A stretch of 64,000 bases of DNA. Source: CAYQJL01 sp964573295. GTDB taxonomy: Bacteria; Eisenbacteria; RBG-16-71-46; CAIMUX01; WJJG01. The translations under genes were made by a program, and so were the position numbers. The DNA lies in NCBI GenBank assembly GCA_964573295.1, contig CAZNJE010000010.1:1-64000 (forward strand). Reading direction: 5' to 3'. The notes below the pieces were generated by a model, which ran no database searches, was not told the DNA's origin, and worked only from the letters and a program-made list of their open reading frames with translations. This document shows, piece by piece, positions 40,908 to 49,938 of this stretch (position 1 is the first letter of the stretch; each line of letters begins with the position of its first letter).

Positions 40908-42335
40908 ATGGACTCTCAAAGCACCGTCGGAACCCCGACCACCGACTACCTCGCGCAGGTCACCCCGCAGCTGCTGGCCAAGCATGACCGGCCGGGACCC
41001 CGGTACACCTCCTATCCCACCGCGGTCGAGTTCCGTGAAAGCTTCACGGCCAAGGATTACGCGAAGCGCTTGGCCACGGCCGATCAGCGTGCCGGCGAAC
41101 CCCTCTCCCTCTATGTGCACATCCCTTTCTGCCACCAGCGCTGCACATTCTGTGGCTGCAACGTCGTGATCTCTCGCAAGCCGCAGATCTGTGAAAAGTA
41201 CCTGGAGCATCTGCACCGGGAGATCGATCTACTGGCCGGCACGCTGCCGAACCGCCGGGACCTGCTCCAGTACCACTGGGGCGGCGGCACGCCGACCTAT
41301 CTCACGCCCGAGCAGATGCAGCGCTTGCATGCGAAGATCGCCGGCCACTTCCGACTGCCGGCCGGCGCCGAGGCCGCGATCGAGGTGGACCCACGGGTCA
41401 CCACGAAACAGCACTTGCAGACGCTGCGTTCACTGGGCTTCAACCGGATCTCGATCGGGGTACAGGACTTCACGCCCGAGGTGCAGGAGGCGGTCAACCG
41501 CGTGCAGCCGGTGGAGCAAACCCGCGAGCTCATCGAGCACGCGCGGGAGATCGGGTTCTCATCGGTCAACATCGACCTCATCTACGGCTTGCCGCTGCAA
41601 ACGCCAGCCGCCTTCCGGCAGACGCTCGATACCGTGATCGGCATGCGGCCGGAGCGGGTAGCCGTCTACTCGTTCGCCTTCGTGCCCTGGATCCGTGGCA
41701 ATCAGCGTAAGTTGATCGAATCCCAACTGCCCGAACGCGAGGTCAAGTTCTCGCTGTTCACCGAAGCCCTGGTGGCGTTCCTGGGCGCCGGCTATCTGCA
41801 GATCGGGATGGATCACTTCGCCCTGCCCGAAGACGACATGGGCCGCGCCGCGGCCAATCGGACGCTCTACCGCAACTTCATGGGCTACACCGTGCACAAA
41901 GCCGCGGATTTCCTGGGCCTGGGAGTCTCGTCGATCGGATCGGTGCAGGGCGCGTTCGCTCAGAATGCCAAGAAGCTTCCGCGCTACTACGAAGCCCTGA
42001 GTGCTGGGCGGTTTCCTATCGAACGCGGCTACGTGCTGACCCGGGACGATGCGATCCGCGCCAAGGTGATCCGTGAGCTGATGTGCAACTTCCGCGTCGA
42101 CGCCACGGAAGCCGAAGCCGAGTTCGGCATCGATTTCGAGGACTACTTCGCCCGGGAACTGGAGGAACTGAGCGAGCCCGGCGGGGCCGCCGAGCAGGGT
42201 TTTGCCGAGGTGTCCAGCCATGGGGTGGACGTACTCCCGCTGGGCCGGCTCTTCATCCGCAACATCTGCATGATCTTCGACCCCTACCTGCGCAAGAAGC
42301 GAGGAGACCGGCCGGTCTTCTCGCGGACGGTGTAG
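40908..42335 (+). CDS. hemN: oxygen-independent coproporphyrinogen III dehydrogenase
   Basis: A 475-residue radical SAM enzyme that converts coproporphyrinogen III to protoporphyrinogen IX without oxygen. The cluster motif is CHQRCTFCGCN (CX3CX2C, then the HemN-specific GCN). GPRYTSYPTA near the N-terminus, YHWGGGTPTYLTPEQ and IGVQDFTPEVQEAVNR, and the C-terminal HemN domain support HemN rather than HemW. The ATG at 40908 is preferred because GAGG lies nine bases upstream; an ATG at 40899 abuts the same site. No oxygen-dependent HemF is in the operon, so this step needs no oxygen. Confidence 0.94.
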   Translation: MDSQSTVGTPTTDYLAQVTPQLLAKHDRPGPRYTSYPTAVEFRESFTAKDYAKRLATADQRAGEPLSLYVHIPFCHQRCTFCGCNVVISRKPQICEKYLEHLHREIDLLAGTLPNRRDLLQYHWGGGTPTYLTPEQMQRLHAKIAGHFRLPAGAEAAIEVDPRVTTKQHLQTLRSLGFNRISIGVQDFTPEVQEAVNRVQPVEQTRELIEHAREIGFSSVNIDLIYGLPLQTPAAFRQTLDTVIGMRPERVAVYSFAFVPWIRGNQRKLIESQLPEREVKFSLFTEALVAFLGAGYLQIGMDHFALPEDDMGRAAANRTLYRNFMGYTVHKAADFLGLGVSSIGSVQGAFAQNAKKLPRYYEALSAGRFPIERGYVLTRDDAIRAKVIRELMCNFRVDATEAEAEFGIDFEDYFARELEELSEPGGAAEQGFAEVSSHGVDVLPLGRLFIRNICMIFDPYLRKKRGDRPVFSRTV

Positions 42336-42351
42336 ACCGAGAGGCACGCAC

Positions 42352-43692
42352 ATGGCCAGGATCGATCTCGAACAGCGTCTGGAATGGAGCGAAAAGGCCG
42401 CCGAAGAGCGGGCCCGCCGACGAGAGCGAGAGCGCCGAGCGCGCGAGCGCCGCGGCCAGGTTGGAGCGGGCGACTCGGGCCCGGGCGGCAACCCTGCCCA
42501 GAACGCGCCAACCTCCTCCGCGGGAAGCCGGTCGCGACGCGGCGTGATCCTGCTCAACATGGGGGGGCCTTGGTCGCCGGAGGACGTGAAGCCCTTTCTG
42601 CTCGAGCTGTTTCGCGACCGCGACATCATCTCCTTCCCCGGCGGTCCCCTGCTGCAAGGCATCTGGGCGCGGATGATCGCCGGCGCGCGGACCCCGGCGG
42701 TGCGCAAGCGTTACGAGCAGATCGGCGGGAAGTCCCCCTTGCTCGACTGGTCGCTGCGCCAGGCCGCCGCCCTGGCCAAGCGGATCAACGCACCCGCCTC
42801 ACGCGGGGACGAGGGGGCGCGCCATCACGTCGTCCGGGTGGCCATGCGTTACGCGCCGCCGCGCGCCGCCGAGGCCCTGGCCGAGCTGGCCGCGGAAGGC
42901 TGCGACGAAATCGTGGTGGTCCCACTCTACCCTCAGGAGTGCCACGCCACCACCGGATCGAGCCTGCTGGATCTGGAACGGGCGTGGAGGCGCCAGCGCG
43001 CGTCCGCAACCAAGCAAGCCGCTGCCCGCCCGGAGGCCGGCGCTGCCGCCGGTGCTGGCGCCGGCGCCGGTGCCGGCGCTGGTGCCGGCGCTGGTGCCGG
43101 CCTTGGGAGCCCGACGGCTCCCGCCCTGCGCATCGTTCGCTCCTTTCACGATCACCCCGACTACATCCGCGCCTGCGCCAGGCGTGTGCGTGAGGGGCTG
43201 GCCCGAATCCCCACGGGTCGGCGCCTCGAGGCGGTCGTGCTCTTCTCCGCGCACGGGATCCCCCGGCGACTGGCCGAATCGGGCGACCCGTACGTGGCTC
43301 AAACGAAAGAGACCGTCGCGCGGGTGGTCGCAAAGCTGGGCGCGGCCGTGCCCGAACACCGGTTGGCCTGGCAAAGCCGGGTGGGGCCGGTCAAGTGGAT
43401 CGGCCCGCGCACCGACGAGGTGCTGCGGGAGTTGGCGGCAGCTGGGAAACGAACAGTGCTCGTCGTGCCGGTCTCGTTCGTCTCCGACCACATCGAAACA
43501 TTGCACGAGATCGACATCGAGTTCGCCGAGCTCGCGCGCGATGCCGGCATCGACTGCTTCGCGCGCGCCCCGGCCCTCAACGACAGCGATGATCTCGCCG
43601 ATGCGCTGGCCGACCTGGTCCGCCACGCCCCGCCCGCGGCGGACCTGCGCGCTGGAGACCGGCCTTCGAGCCAGACTTCGCATTCAGGATAG
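42352..43692 (+). CDS. hemH: ferrochelatase with N-terminal extension and Gly-Ala insertion
   Basis: A 446-residue enzyme that inserts Fe2+ into protoporphyrin IX. Family motifs are GVILLNMGGPWSPEDVKPFL, PLYPQECHATTGSS, the catalytic His in VLFSAHGIP and the metal-side acidic motif SDHIETLHEIDIE. Usual length is 310-350. The extra residues are an Arg/Glu-rich coiled segment of about 60 at the N-terminus (with RARRRERERRARERR) and an insert at about 215-253 that includes a run of alternating Gly and Ala. Both lie outside conserved blocks. The start is at the ATG next to a GAGAGGCA site, 17 bases after hemN. The reading frame is supported on both sides of the insert. Confidence 0.93.
   Translation: MARIDLEQRLEWSEKAAEERARRRERERRARERRGQVGAGDSGPGGNPAQNAPTSSAGSRSRRGVILLNMGGPWSPEDVKPFLLELFRDRDIISFPGGPLLQGIWARMIAGARTPAVRKRYEQIGGKSPLLDWSLRQAAALAKRINAPASRGDEGARHHVVRVAMRYAPPRAAEALAELAAEGCDEIVVVPLYPQECHATTGSSLLDLERAWRRQRASATKQAAARPEAGAAAGAGAGAGAGAGAGAGAGLGSPTAPALRIVRSFHDHPDYIRACARRVREGLARIPTGRRLEAVVLFSAHGIPRRLAESGDPYVAQTKETVARVVAKLGAAVPEHRLAWQSRVGPVKWIGPRTDEVLRELAAAGKRTVLVVPVSFVSDHIETLHEIDIEFAELARDAGIDCFARAPALNDSDDLADALADLVRHAPPAADLRAGDRPSSQTSHSG
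43039..43095 (+). repeat. 6-bp (Gly-Ala) microsatellite inside hemH
   Basis: Repeated GCCGGY/GCTGGY units encode alternating Ala and Gly over about 19 codons in the insert of ferrochelatase. A slip in this tract of a non-multiple of three bases would break the gene. Confidence 0.85.
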
Positions 43693-43702
43693 GAATCGAC
43701 GC

Positions 43703-45142
43703 ATGCAACGAGTCGTCATCGGCGGCGGCGGCATCTCCGGTCTCACGATCGGATTCGAGCTGCTGGAGCGCGGTCTGCGCCCCGAAGACCTCGTCGTTCT
43801 GGAGGCGCAGGCACGCCCGGGCGGTAATATCCGTACCGATCAAACCGAGGGCTTTCGCATCGAGTGGGGCCCGAACGGCTTTCTGGACAATTCTCCTCCC
43901 ACCCTGGATCTCATCCGGCGCCTGGGCATCGAAGAGCGCATCCTTCCCAGCCGCGAGACCTCCGCCATCCGGTTCATTTACCGCGGCGGGAAGCTCCACG
44001 AGGTGCCGACCGGGCCGGCGGGCATGCTGGGCACCGGTTTGCTCAGCCTCCCCGGCAAGCTGCGGATCTTCATGGAACCGTTCATCCCACAGGGTGGGCA
44101 CCCCGAAGAGACCGTCTTCGACTTCGCCGCCCGCCGAATCGGAAGCGAGGCGGCTCGCGTGATGGTCGACTCGATGGTCTCGGGCGTCTTCGCCGGCAAT
44201 GCCAGGAAGCTCGAGCTGCGCGCGGCCTTCCCCCGGATGACCGAACTCGAGGCCAACTATGGCGGATTGGTGAAGGCGCTGCTCGCGATCAAGCGGGAGC
44301 GCAAGCGTGAGGGCCGGACCTCGTCGGGCCCGGCCGGCCCCGGCGGCAAGCTCACCTCGTTCCAGCACGGGATGGAGGAGTTGATCAGCGCACTGGCGGG
44401 CAAGCTCGCCGGCTCCCTGCGCACCCGCGCGCGGGCGACGCGGGTCTTGCGCCACGGCAATCTCTGGCATGTGGATATCGAGGGGAGCAAGCCGGTGAAG
44501 GCCGACCGCGTCGTGCTGGCCGGCCCCGCCCACGTCAGCGCCCGGCTGTTGGCCGAGACCGATGACGAGGCCGCCGCCCTCCTGGGCCGGATCCCCAGCG
44601 CCTCGATCTCGGTGGTCGCCACGGCCTATCCCAAGGAGAAGCTCGAGACCCCTCCCCGGGGGTTCGGATTCCTCGTTCCGCGCGGGGAAGGGGTGCGTAT
44701 CTTGGGATGCTTGTGGACGTCCTCGATCTGGGAGAATCGGGCCCCCGACAGATACGTGTTGCTGCGAACCATGGTCGGCGGCGCCCACGATCCCGAGGCC
44801 ATCGAGCTCAGCGACGAGGCGCTTCTGGAGGTCGTTGCCCACGACCTCCAGACCACGATGGGCATCGCGGCCGAACCGTCGATGTACCGCATCTACCGCT
44901 ACCGCGACGGGATCCCGCAGTACGAGCCAGGCCACACCGGGCGGTTGGAGCGAATTCGCGCATGCTTATCCGCCCATCCGGGCCTGTTCATCTCCGGGAA
45001 CGCCTACGGGGGCATCGCGGTCAACCACTGCGTCAAGGAGGCGCCCGGCGTGGCCGATGCCGTTCTGAACGCTGGTTCGAGGAAGGCAACCGGAACGGAG
45101 ACGATCGCCCCGGCTCGTCAAACGGTGTGCCCGCGAAGATGA
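43703..45142 (+). CDS. hemG: protoporphyrinogen oxidase (HemY type)
   Basis: A 479-residue FAD enzyme that oxidises protoporphyrinogen IX to protoporphyrin IX using oxygen (called hemG or hemY). The FAD dinucleotide motif is IGGGGISGLTIGFEL, followed by EAQARPGGNIRT and EWGPNGFLDN. The C-terminal FAD-side motif GNAYGGIAVNHCV is also present. Near residue 200 is a short charged loop (KRERKREGRTSSG). The ATG at 43703 begins ten bases after the hemH stop. It closes the operon, although HemH before it uses the product, so order is not by reaction. The pathway is the protoporphyrin-dependent one. Confidence 0.93.
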   Translation: MQRVVIGGGGISGLTIGFELLERGLRPEDLVVLEAQARPGGNIRTDQTEGFRIEWGPNGFLDNSPPTLDLIRRLGIEERILPSRETSAIRFIYRGGKLHEVPTGPAGMLGTGLLSLPGKLRIFMEPFIPQGGHPEETVFDFAARRIGSEAARVMVDSMVSGVFAGNARKLELRAAFPRMTELEANYGGLVKALLAIKRERKREGRTSSGPAGPGGKLTSFQHGMEELISALAGKLAGSLRTRARATRVLRHGNLWHVDIEGSKPVKADRVVLAGPAHVSARLLAETDDEAAALLGRIPSASISVVATAYPKEKLETPPRGFGFLVPRGEGVRILGCLWTSSIWENRAPDRYVLLRTMVGGAHDPEAIELSDEALLEVVAHDLQTTMGIAAEPSMYRIYRYRDGIPQYEPGHTGRLERIRACLSAHPGLFISGNAYGGIAVNHCVKEAPGVADAVLNAGSRKATGTETIAPARQTVCPRR

Positions 45143-45171
45143 GTCCGCTGCCCTCGGGATGCGCGTCGTGA

Positions 45172-46377
45172 TCATCGAGCCGACGCCTGCTCCACATGCG
45201 CGGGGCGCCCCAGGAAACCCGCCGGCGCCAGACTGGTGGCGAGCATGACACCGTTGATGTCCTCGTGCTCTGTCCAGATCGGCACCTGACGATTCGCCGG
45301 ATCGAGCCAGAAGCTGTTGATCCTCTCTCTGAGCGGCAGATGGCGTCGCAACCGCTTGGCACCCCGCACCCAGGCGGCCCCGCGGTCTCGATTCCGCAGC
45401 AGCCGCGACAGGCGCTCGACAGCCGCCAGGCCGACGGCAAGTCCGATCTCCCGAAAGGCCAATCGCCGATCGGCCGGGCGCGTGAACATCCCTGATCCCG
45501 CGCAGTGGTCCACACTGGCCAGCGCGGCCTTCAGAACACTCTCCAGCAAGGGTTCGAGACGGCCATCCCTCTCGGGCGTCAGCCGGACCAGATGATAGAG
45601 GTCGGTGAGCAAGCCACCGGCGCCCAGGGGATCGGTCGTGGTCCAGCCCAGGCCGGTGCAGATGCGGGCGAGATCATCGATCTCATCGCCCAGCTCGCGT
45701 TCGCTCCCACCGCCCAGGTCGCTTTCGCTCTCTCGGTCCTCGTTCTTCCCCCCAGCTTCGAGTGTGATGAACGTCACGAGTCCATCGAGTGGATCGTGCT
45801 GTCCCATCGAAGGCACGAGGGTTCGCGTCAGGTCGATGCTCTTCTTCCATACCATGCCGGTGGGCCGGCCATGGTCGTCGACCTCGATGAATGCGCGATG
45901 GGACACCCGAGCGAGCTCCACTGCCCAGCGGTGGTAGCTGGGATCCCCTGTCTCCTCGAAGACGCGCTGGAGCGCGTGCATCCATTTCGTCAGGTAGTGG
46001 TAATACTGGCCGTCGCGATCCCACTCCTTTCGGGGGTCGAGCGGCTCCTCGGGCGGTCGCTCGAGCTTGGGCTTGCCAATCCGCACCCCCCCCGCGGTGG
46101 GGTGGAGACTACCCTCGCGCTCATCCAGCCCACTGATCCATCCCTGGCGGTGGTCATCCGGCCGATGACGGCCGAGCACATGGTGCACCTGGTCGACGAG
46201 CAGCAGCGCGGCCCGGCGAAAGGTCTCATCCGCCGAGGCCCGCCAGAGTTCGAGCAGATTGCACACCGCAAATGCGTCGGTCCACAAGTAGCGACGCCCG
46301 GTGAGCCCATCGGTGAGGTTGGTCGCAACCGCGAAACGGTCCATCAGGCTCGAGGCCTGCTCGTGGTGGACATTCAT
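45172..46377 (-). CDS. uncharacterised alpha-helical protein, possible alpha/alpha-toroid
   Basis: A 401-residue protein without signal peptide or TM segments. It is rich in paired amphipathic helices with aromatic/acidic residues (GRRYLWTDAFAVCNLLELW, DGQYYHYLTKWMHALQRVFEETGD, HRAFIEVDDHGRPTGMVWK), a style seen in six-hairpin glycosidases and AGE-type epimerases. I cannot name the family, and no catalytic pair is assigned. A charged, low-complexity loop (KNEDRESESDLGGGSERE) sits near residue 230. The ATG at 46377 has AAGGAG upstream. It is convergent with the heme operon and divergent from the radical SAM gene at 46893. Confidence 0.7.
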   Translation of the reverse strand: MNVHHEQASSLMDRFAVATNLTDGLTGRRYLWTDAFAVCNLLELWRASADETFRRAALLLVDQVHHVLGRHRPDDHRQGWISGLDEREGSLHPTAGGVRIGKPKLERPPEEPLDPRKEWDRDGQYYHYLTKWMHALQRVFEETGDPSYHRWAVELARVSHRAFIEVDDHGRPTGMVWKKSIDLTRTLVPSMGQHDPLDGLVTFITLEAGGKNEDRESESDLGGGSERELGDEIDDLARICTGLGWTTTDPLGAGGLLTDLYHLVRLTPERDGRLEPLLESVLKAALASVDHCAGSGMFTRPADRRLAFREIGLAVGLAAVERLSRLLRNRDRGAAWVRGAKRLRRHLPLRERINSFWLDPANRQVPIWTEHEDINGVMLATSLAPAGFLGRPAHVEQASAR

Positions 46378-46892
46378 GCGTCAAGACTCCTTGGTTGCTG
46401 GTTTGCTTCGCGTTCGCTCTCCTTTCCTCTCCAGCATACGCTTCGTGCCGTCTGCGATTCCAGACGCGTACCGGCCGCATCGGCCAAGGGGCATTCGCCG
46501 CGGAGTTGGCGCCGACCGAGCGAAGACCTGCCGCGATCGCCGTGTCGGCGGCAGCACAGGGTCCGCTGTGTCCAACGTGGCAAGGGATTGCGGAGGTTGA
46601 ACGAAGTCGATCGGCTCGTGGGTTGCCGGGCGGAATGGGCCCGGGCGAGGCCCCCGGGGGAATCCCCGCGCCCGAATCAGGATCTTCTCGGGCGATCTGG
46701 AATTCTGTATAATGCCCCCATTGACCCCCGGGGGCGCCAACCGGCACCTGCCTCTGGGATCTCGGTTGGGGCCCTGCGAGGAACACCACCCATCGAATCG
46801 TCGCTGCCGCGGCAGATCCAACCTGGCGATTCGATCCCCCTGAGATCCCATTCACGATTCCACAGCATCCATTCGTGAGGCGAATCGACATC
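46378..46892. other. divergent intergenic region with a likely promoter
   Basis: This 515-base gap separates the helical protein (minus) and the radical SAM gene (plus). A clear TATAAT lies at 46708-46713. I see no supported gene; a frame at 46395-46712 has a signal-like start but overlaps the promoter and ends without a recognisable domain. Confidence 0.6.
46684..46713 (+). promoter_or_regulatory. possible promoter of the radical SAM gene
   Basis: A perfect -10 hexamer TATAAT (46708-46713) follows TTCTCG (46685-46690), a poor -35 match. Transcription would begin near 46720 and leave a leader of about 170 bases. Confidence 0.4.
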
Positions 46893-48602
46893 ATGCGCAT
46901 CTGTCTCCTCTTCCCTCCCGTGGCAAGCCCTACCTACGTGCCCTTGGGGTTGGCTTCGCTGTGCGCCTACGTGCGCACCCAGGATCCCGCGATTCAGGTG
47001 AACGCGCACGACCTGAATATCGACCTCTGGCAGCGTGCGGCCCGTGAGTTCCCCGAGGGCCTTGCCCTCCTCGAATTCCTTCAAACGGATCATGGGGACT
47101 TTTATGATGAGAACTCGTATCGAGCGCACCACCCGGGCTGGCAAGCCGTCACGCGGTCGGTCACAACACTGATCGCCGGGGCCGCCCGCTTCGTCGAAGC
47201 GGATGAGATCGAGACCCCGATCGCGCGGGTACTGGACGCCCATGTGGCGCTTGCCCTGCGCACCGATCCGCAGATCGTGGGAATCTCGGTCATGTATCTG
47301 GACCAGATGGCCTACGCCCTGGCGCTGGCGAAGCGGATCCGGGAAAGCGGCGCGCGGATAGCGGGGACAGGATCGCAACCGCGCGTCTCGAGAGGGGACT
47401 CCGCGGCGGCATTCGAGCGCCCGCAGATCCTTCTGGGCGGTGCCGCCCTCTGTGTGGTCCGTGAGAACGACCTGCTCATGGCCTGTCCCTTCATCGATGG
47501 TCTCGTCCTCGGCGAGGGCGAGACGGCCTCGGTCATGCTCTGCCGCGGGGCACCCTGGGAGACGATCCCCGGCCTTGTCCATCGGAGGCGCCATCACATC
47601 CAGCACAACCCCAACTCGGTCTCGATCGGCTGCAAACAGCTTCCGACCCCGGACTTCTCGGACCTGCCGCTGGCGTCCTATTTCAACCCGGAGCCCGTCC
47701 TCCCGGCACTCTTCTCCCGCGGGTGCGACTGGCGCCGTTGCCGCTTCTGTTCGCACAACCTCTCCTTTGCGGGATACCGTCGCAAGCGCGTGGAAGACTT
47801 CGTCACGGACCTGGAGAGAACTGCCGCCGGCCATCGCGCGCGCCACTTCTATCTGGCCGACCAGTACGTCGGAGCCGAAGACGCCCAGCGCTTGGCCCTG
47901 GGCTTGAGGGATCGAGGCTTGTCGATCAGCTTCCAGGTCATGGGCCGGCCGACGGAGGATTACACGTCCGAGCGCCTCGCCACGCTGGCCGAAGCCGGGT
48001 GCCGCTGGATCAGCTGGGGCGTGGAAACCGCCTCCCAGCGCCTGCTGGACCTGTGCCGGAAGGGCACGCGGGTCGCCGACATCGAACAGGTCATCGGGCA
48101 GGCCTCGCGGGCAGGGATCTCGAATCTGCTCATGCTCATCTTCGGGCTGCCGACCAGCACGGACGAGGACGTATGGGATACGATCGAGCTGCTCGAGCGC
48201 CTCCATGACGACATCGACTCGTTCACGCTGAGCCGATTCCGGCTCTTTGAGCGGACCGCCTTCGGCCGCAGTCCAGCGAAGTACGCTCTCGCCTCCCAGG
48301 GTCCGGAAACCCTGCTGACGGTGAGCGGCCACCCCATTCGCAGCCGGCGGCTTCGATTCAAGGAGGTGGCCTCCGACGGAAGCCTGCGTCCCTCGAGGGC
48401 CGCGCTGGAGATCGCCACGGTCGAACGCCGTTACCGCTATCTCGAGACGAAGTCGTTCCTGGGGGATTTGCCCAGTGAGCACTACCTGCTCTACGTAGCT
48501 CACCACCGTGGCGGCCCGGAACTGGCCCGACCGCCCAAGCTGTTCAGCACGAAGTGCTTGGACCTCAACTTGCCAATCAAAAGGGAATCGGAAGCTTCGT
48601 AG
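46893..48602 (+). CDS. B12-binding-domain radical SAM protein with CX4CX2C motif
   Basis: A 569-residue protein. An N-terminal cobalamin-binding-like domain (MRICLLFPPVASPTYVPLGLASLCAYV, then IVGISVMYLDQ, GLVLGEGE) is followed by a radical SAM core with SRGCDWRRCRFCSHN. The three Cys are spaced CX4CX2C, not the common CX3CX2C; the codons leave no doubt. The C-terminal part has GCRWISWGVETASQRLLDL and NLLMLIFGLPTSTDEDVWDT, typical of this superfamily. Such enzymes often methylate or rearrange natural products, tRNA or peptides, but no substrate is apparent. The ATG at 46893 is preferred; a GTG at 46875 is in frame. It lies alone between unrelated genes. Confidence 0.85.
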   Translation: MRICLLFPPVASPTYVPLGLASLCAYVRTQDPAIQVNAHDLNIDLWQRAAREFPEGLALLEFLQTDHGDFYDENSYRAHHPGWQAVTRSVTTLIAGAARFVEADEIETPIARVLDAHVALALRTDPQIVGISVMYLDQMAYALALAKRIRESGARIAGTGSQPRVSRGDSAAAFERPQILLGGAALCVVRENDLLMACPFIDGLVLGEGETASVMLCRGAPWETIPGLVHRRRHHIQHNPNSVSIGCKQLPTPDFSDLPLASYFNPEPVLPALFSRGCDWRRCRFCSHNLSFAGYRRKRVEDFVTDLERTAAGHRARHFYLADQYVGAEDAQRLALGLRDRGLSISFQVMGRPTEDYTSERLATLAEAGCRWISWGVETASQRLLDLCRKGTRVADIEQVIGQASRAGISNLLMLIFGLPTSTDEDVWDTIELLERLHDDIDSFTLSRFRLFERTAFGRSPAKYALASQGPETLLTVSGHPIRSRRLRFKEVASDGSLRPSRAALEIATVERRYRYLETKSFLGDLPSEHYLLYVAHHRGGPELARPPKLFSTKCLDLNLPIKRESEAS

Positions 48603-48842
48603 TTGCACCAAAGCCCGTCGGCACCGGTTCATGGGCTGCTCTCCGCACCAGATTCCACACGATTGTGACTAGGAACTCGATCCTCGGTACGTTATGATGA
48701 AGTCGACTGAAGTATGTTCTTCTCGCGAGGGTGATTGACAGTCAAGACATCCGCATCATTAGCGCCGCATCGTCCCTCGTGGGATCATGACCTTGGTGGC
48801 AACGTCTGTTTCATGCCAACACCAATGAGGGAGGACGATTCC

Positions 48843-49679
48843 ATGTCAAGGACAACTCAGCTCGCCTGCAGATTGCTTCTGCTACTCGCCGCCGCATTCA
48901 TCGTGGCCGGCCCCTTGGCTCTCGCCGAAGACTCGACACTCGACGGCTCGGCGATCCACCCGCCCGATCCGAGTGATCCCACTCGGGAGCCGCCCACGCT
49001 CATCATTTCGTTCCACGATCCGATCGAGTATCACTGCATGGGAATCGCATCGGACGGTTCCTACTACTACACCATCAACGGCGGCAACGCCAGTTGGGGC
49101 GAAATCCGCACCTATGACCTCGCCGGGAATCCGGTGAACACGGTTAGCTGTGGAATCGACGCCCGCAGCATTCACTACAACGCTGGCGACGGGAAGTGCT
49201 ACGCGAAGACCTACACCAATGACTGGGTCGAGGTGGATCCCAACACCGGTACGTTCACCACGGTGTTTGCCGGCATCTTCCAGGATTCGCAGAGCTCGGT
49301 CGCGCTGACCCCCGACGGCGCCCACATCCTGGAGCATGTGAGTGGCACGGTCTACTGGTACGATGGCGACACGGGCTCGATGATCGATTCAATGTCGGGC
49401 TTCTACTATGGCAGTTTCCCCGCCAGCAGCGCCATTGCGACCGACGGCGAGCGGCTGTTCACCTGGGACGGCACGATGACCTATGTCTATGACATGGCCG
49501 GCAACGAGCTCGAGAACTGGGAGATCCCCGAAGGTCACTACGGCTTCTCGCTCGCATTCGCCAACGGCTTGCTCTTCTCGTCGGATGACAGCCTGGACAT
49601 GTGGTACGGCTACGACGTCGGCGGCGTGACACCGGTCGAGGACGGCACCTGGGGATCGATCAAGAGCCTGTACCGGTAA
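48843..49679 (+). CDS. secreted propeller-like protein of unknown function
   Basis: A 278-residue protein with a signal peptide (RLLLLLAAAFIVAGPLALA). The mature part has short repeats with YYYTINGG, IRTYDLAGNPVNTV, VYWYDGDTGSMID and TYVYDMAGNELEN, spaced about 35-45 residues, which fits a beta-propeller of about five blades. No enzymatic motif. The ATG at 48843 is preceded by GGGAGGAC, which fixes the start. It ends with a likely terminator at 49714. The leader of about 240 bases from the previous gene holds no other gene. Confidence 0.75.
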   Translation: MSRTTQLACRLLLLLAAAFIVAGPLALAEDSTLDGSAIHPPDPSDPTREPPTLIISFHDPIEYHCMGIASDGSYYYTINGGNASWGEIRTYDLAGNPVNTVSCGIDARSIHYNAGDGKCYAKTYTNDWVEVDPNTGTFTTVFAGIFQDSQSSVALTPDGAHILEHVSGTVYWYDGDTGSMIDSMSGFYYGSFPASSAIATDGERLFTWDGTMTYVYDMAGNELENWEIPEGHYGFSLAFANGLLFSSDDSLDMWYGYDVGGVTPVEDGTWGSIKSLYR

Positions 49680-49713
49680 GCGCACTCGGATCTCCAACTC
49701 TACGAATGACGGA

Positions 49714-49755
49714 GCGGGGCGGCCCTAGCGGCGGGGTCGCCCCGCCACTATTTTC
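49714..49755 (+). terminator. Rho-independent terminator
   Basis: A stem GCGGGGCG (49714-49721) pairs with CGCCCCGC (49738-49745), followed by CACTATTTTCTCTT. It is 35 bases after the stop of the propeller-like gene. Confidence 0.6.
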
Positions 49756-49938
49756 TCTTGGCCCAAGCTTCTTCCGACCCGGCGGCATAGGCCAAGACCG
49801 GGAGAGCCCGGAGCTGAATTCAGGGTTGCTCCCCTGGACCGCGGCCGCGCATGGCAGCTAGAATGCCGCCGATGATGAAGGTGCCCAGGCGGATGATGCC
49901 CGAGCCTGTGGAGCCAGCCGTAGGAGAGGAGAGTCACG

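Noticed and set aside
42994..43110. frameshift in hemH at the Gly-Ala tract
   Set aside because: Conserved ferrochelatase motifs are in the same frame on both sides, so the tract is an insertion, not a frame break.
46395..46712. 105-codon frame with signal-like start (MLVCFAFALLSSPAYAS)
   Set aside because: It has a TTG start with no good ribosome site, overlaps the TATAAT of the next gene and shows no domain after the first 20 residues.
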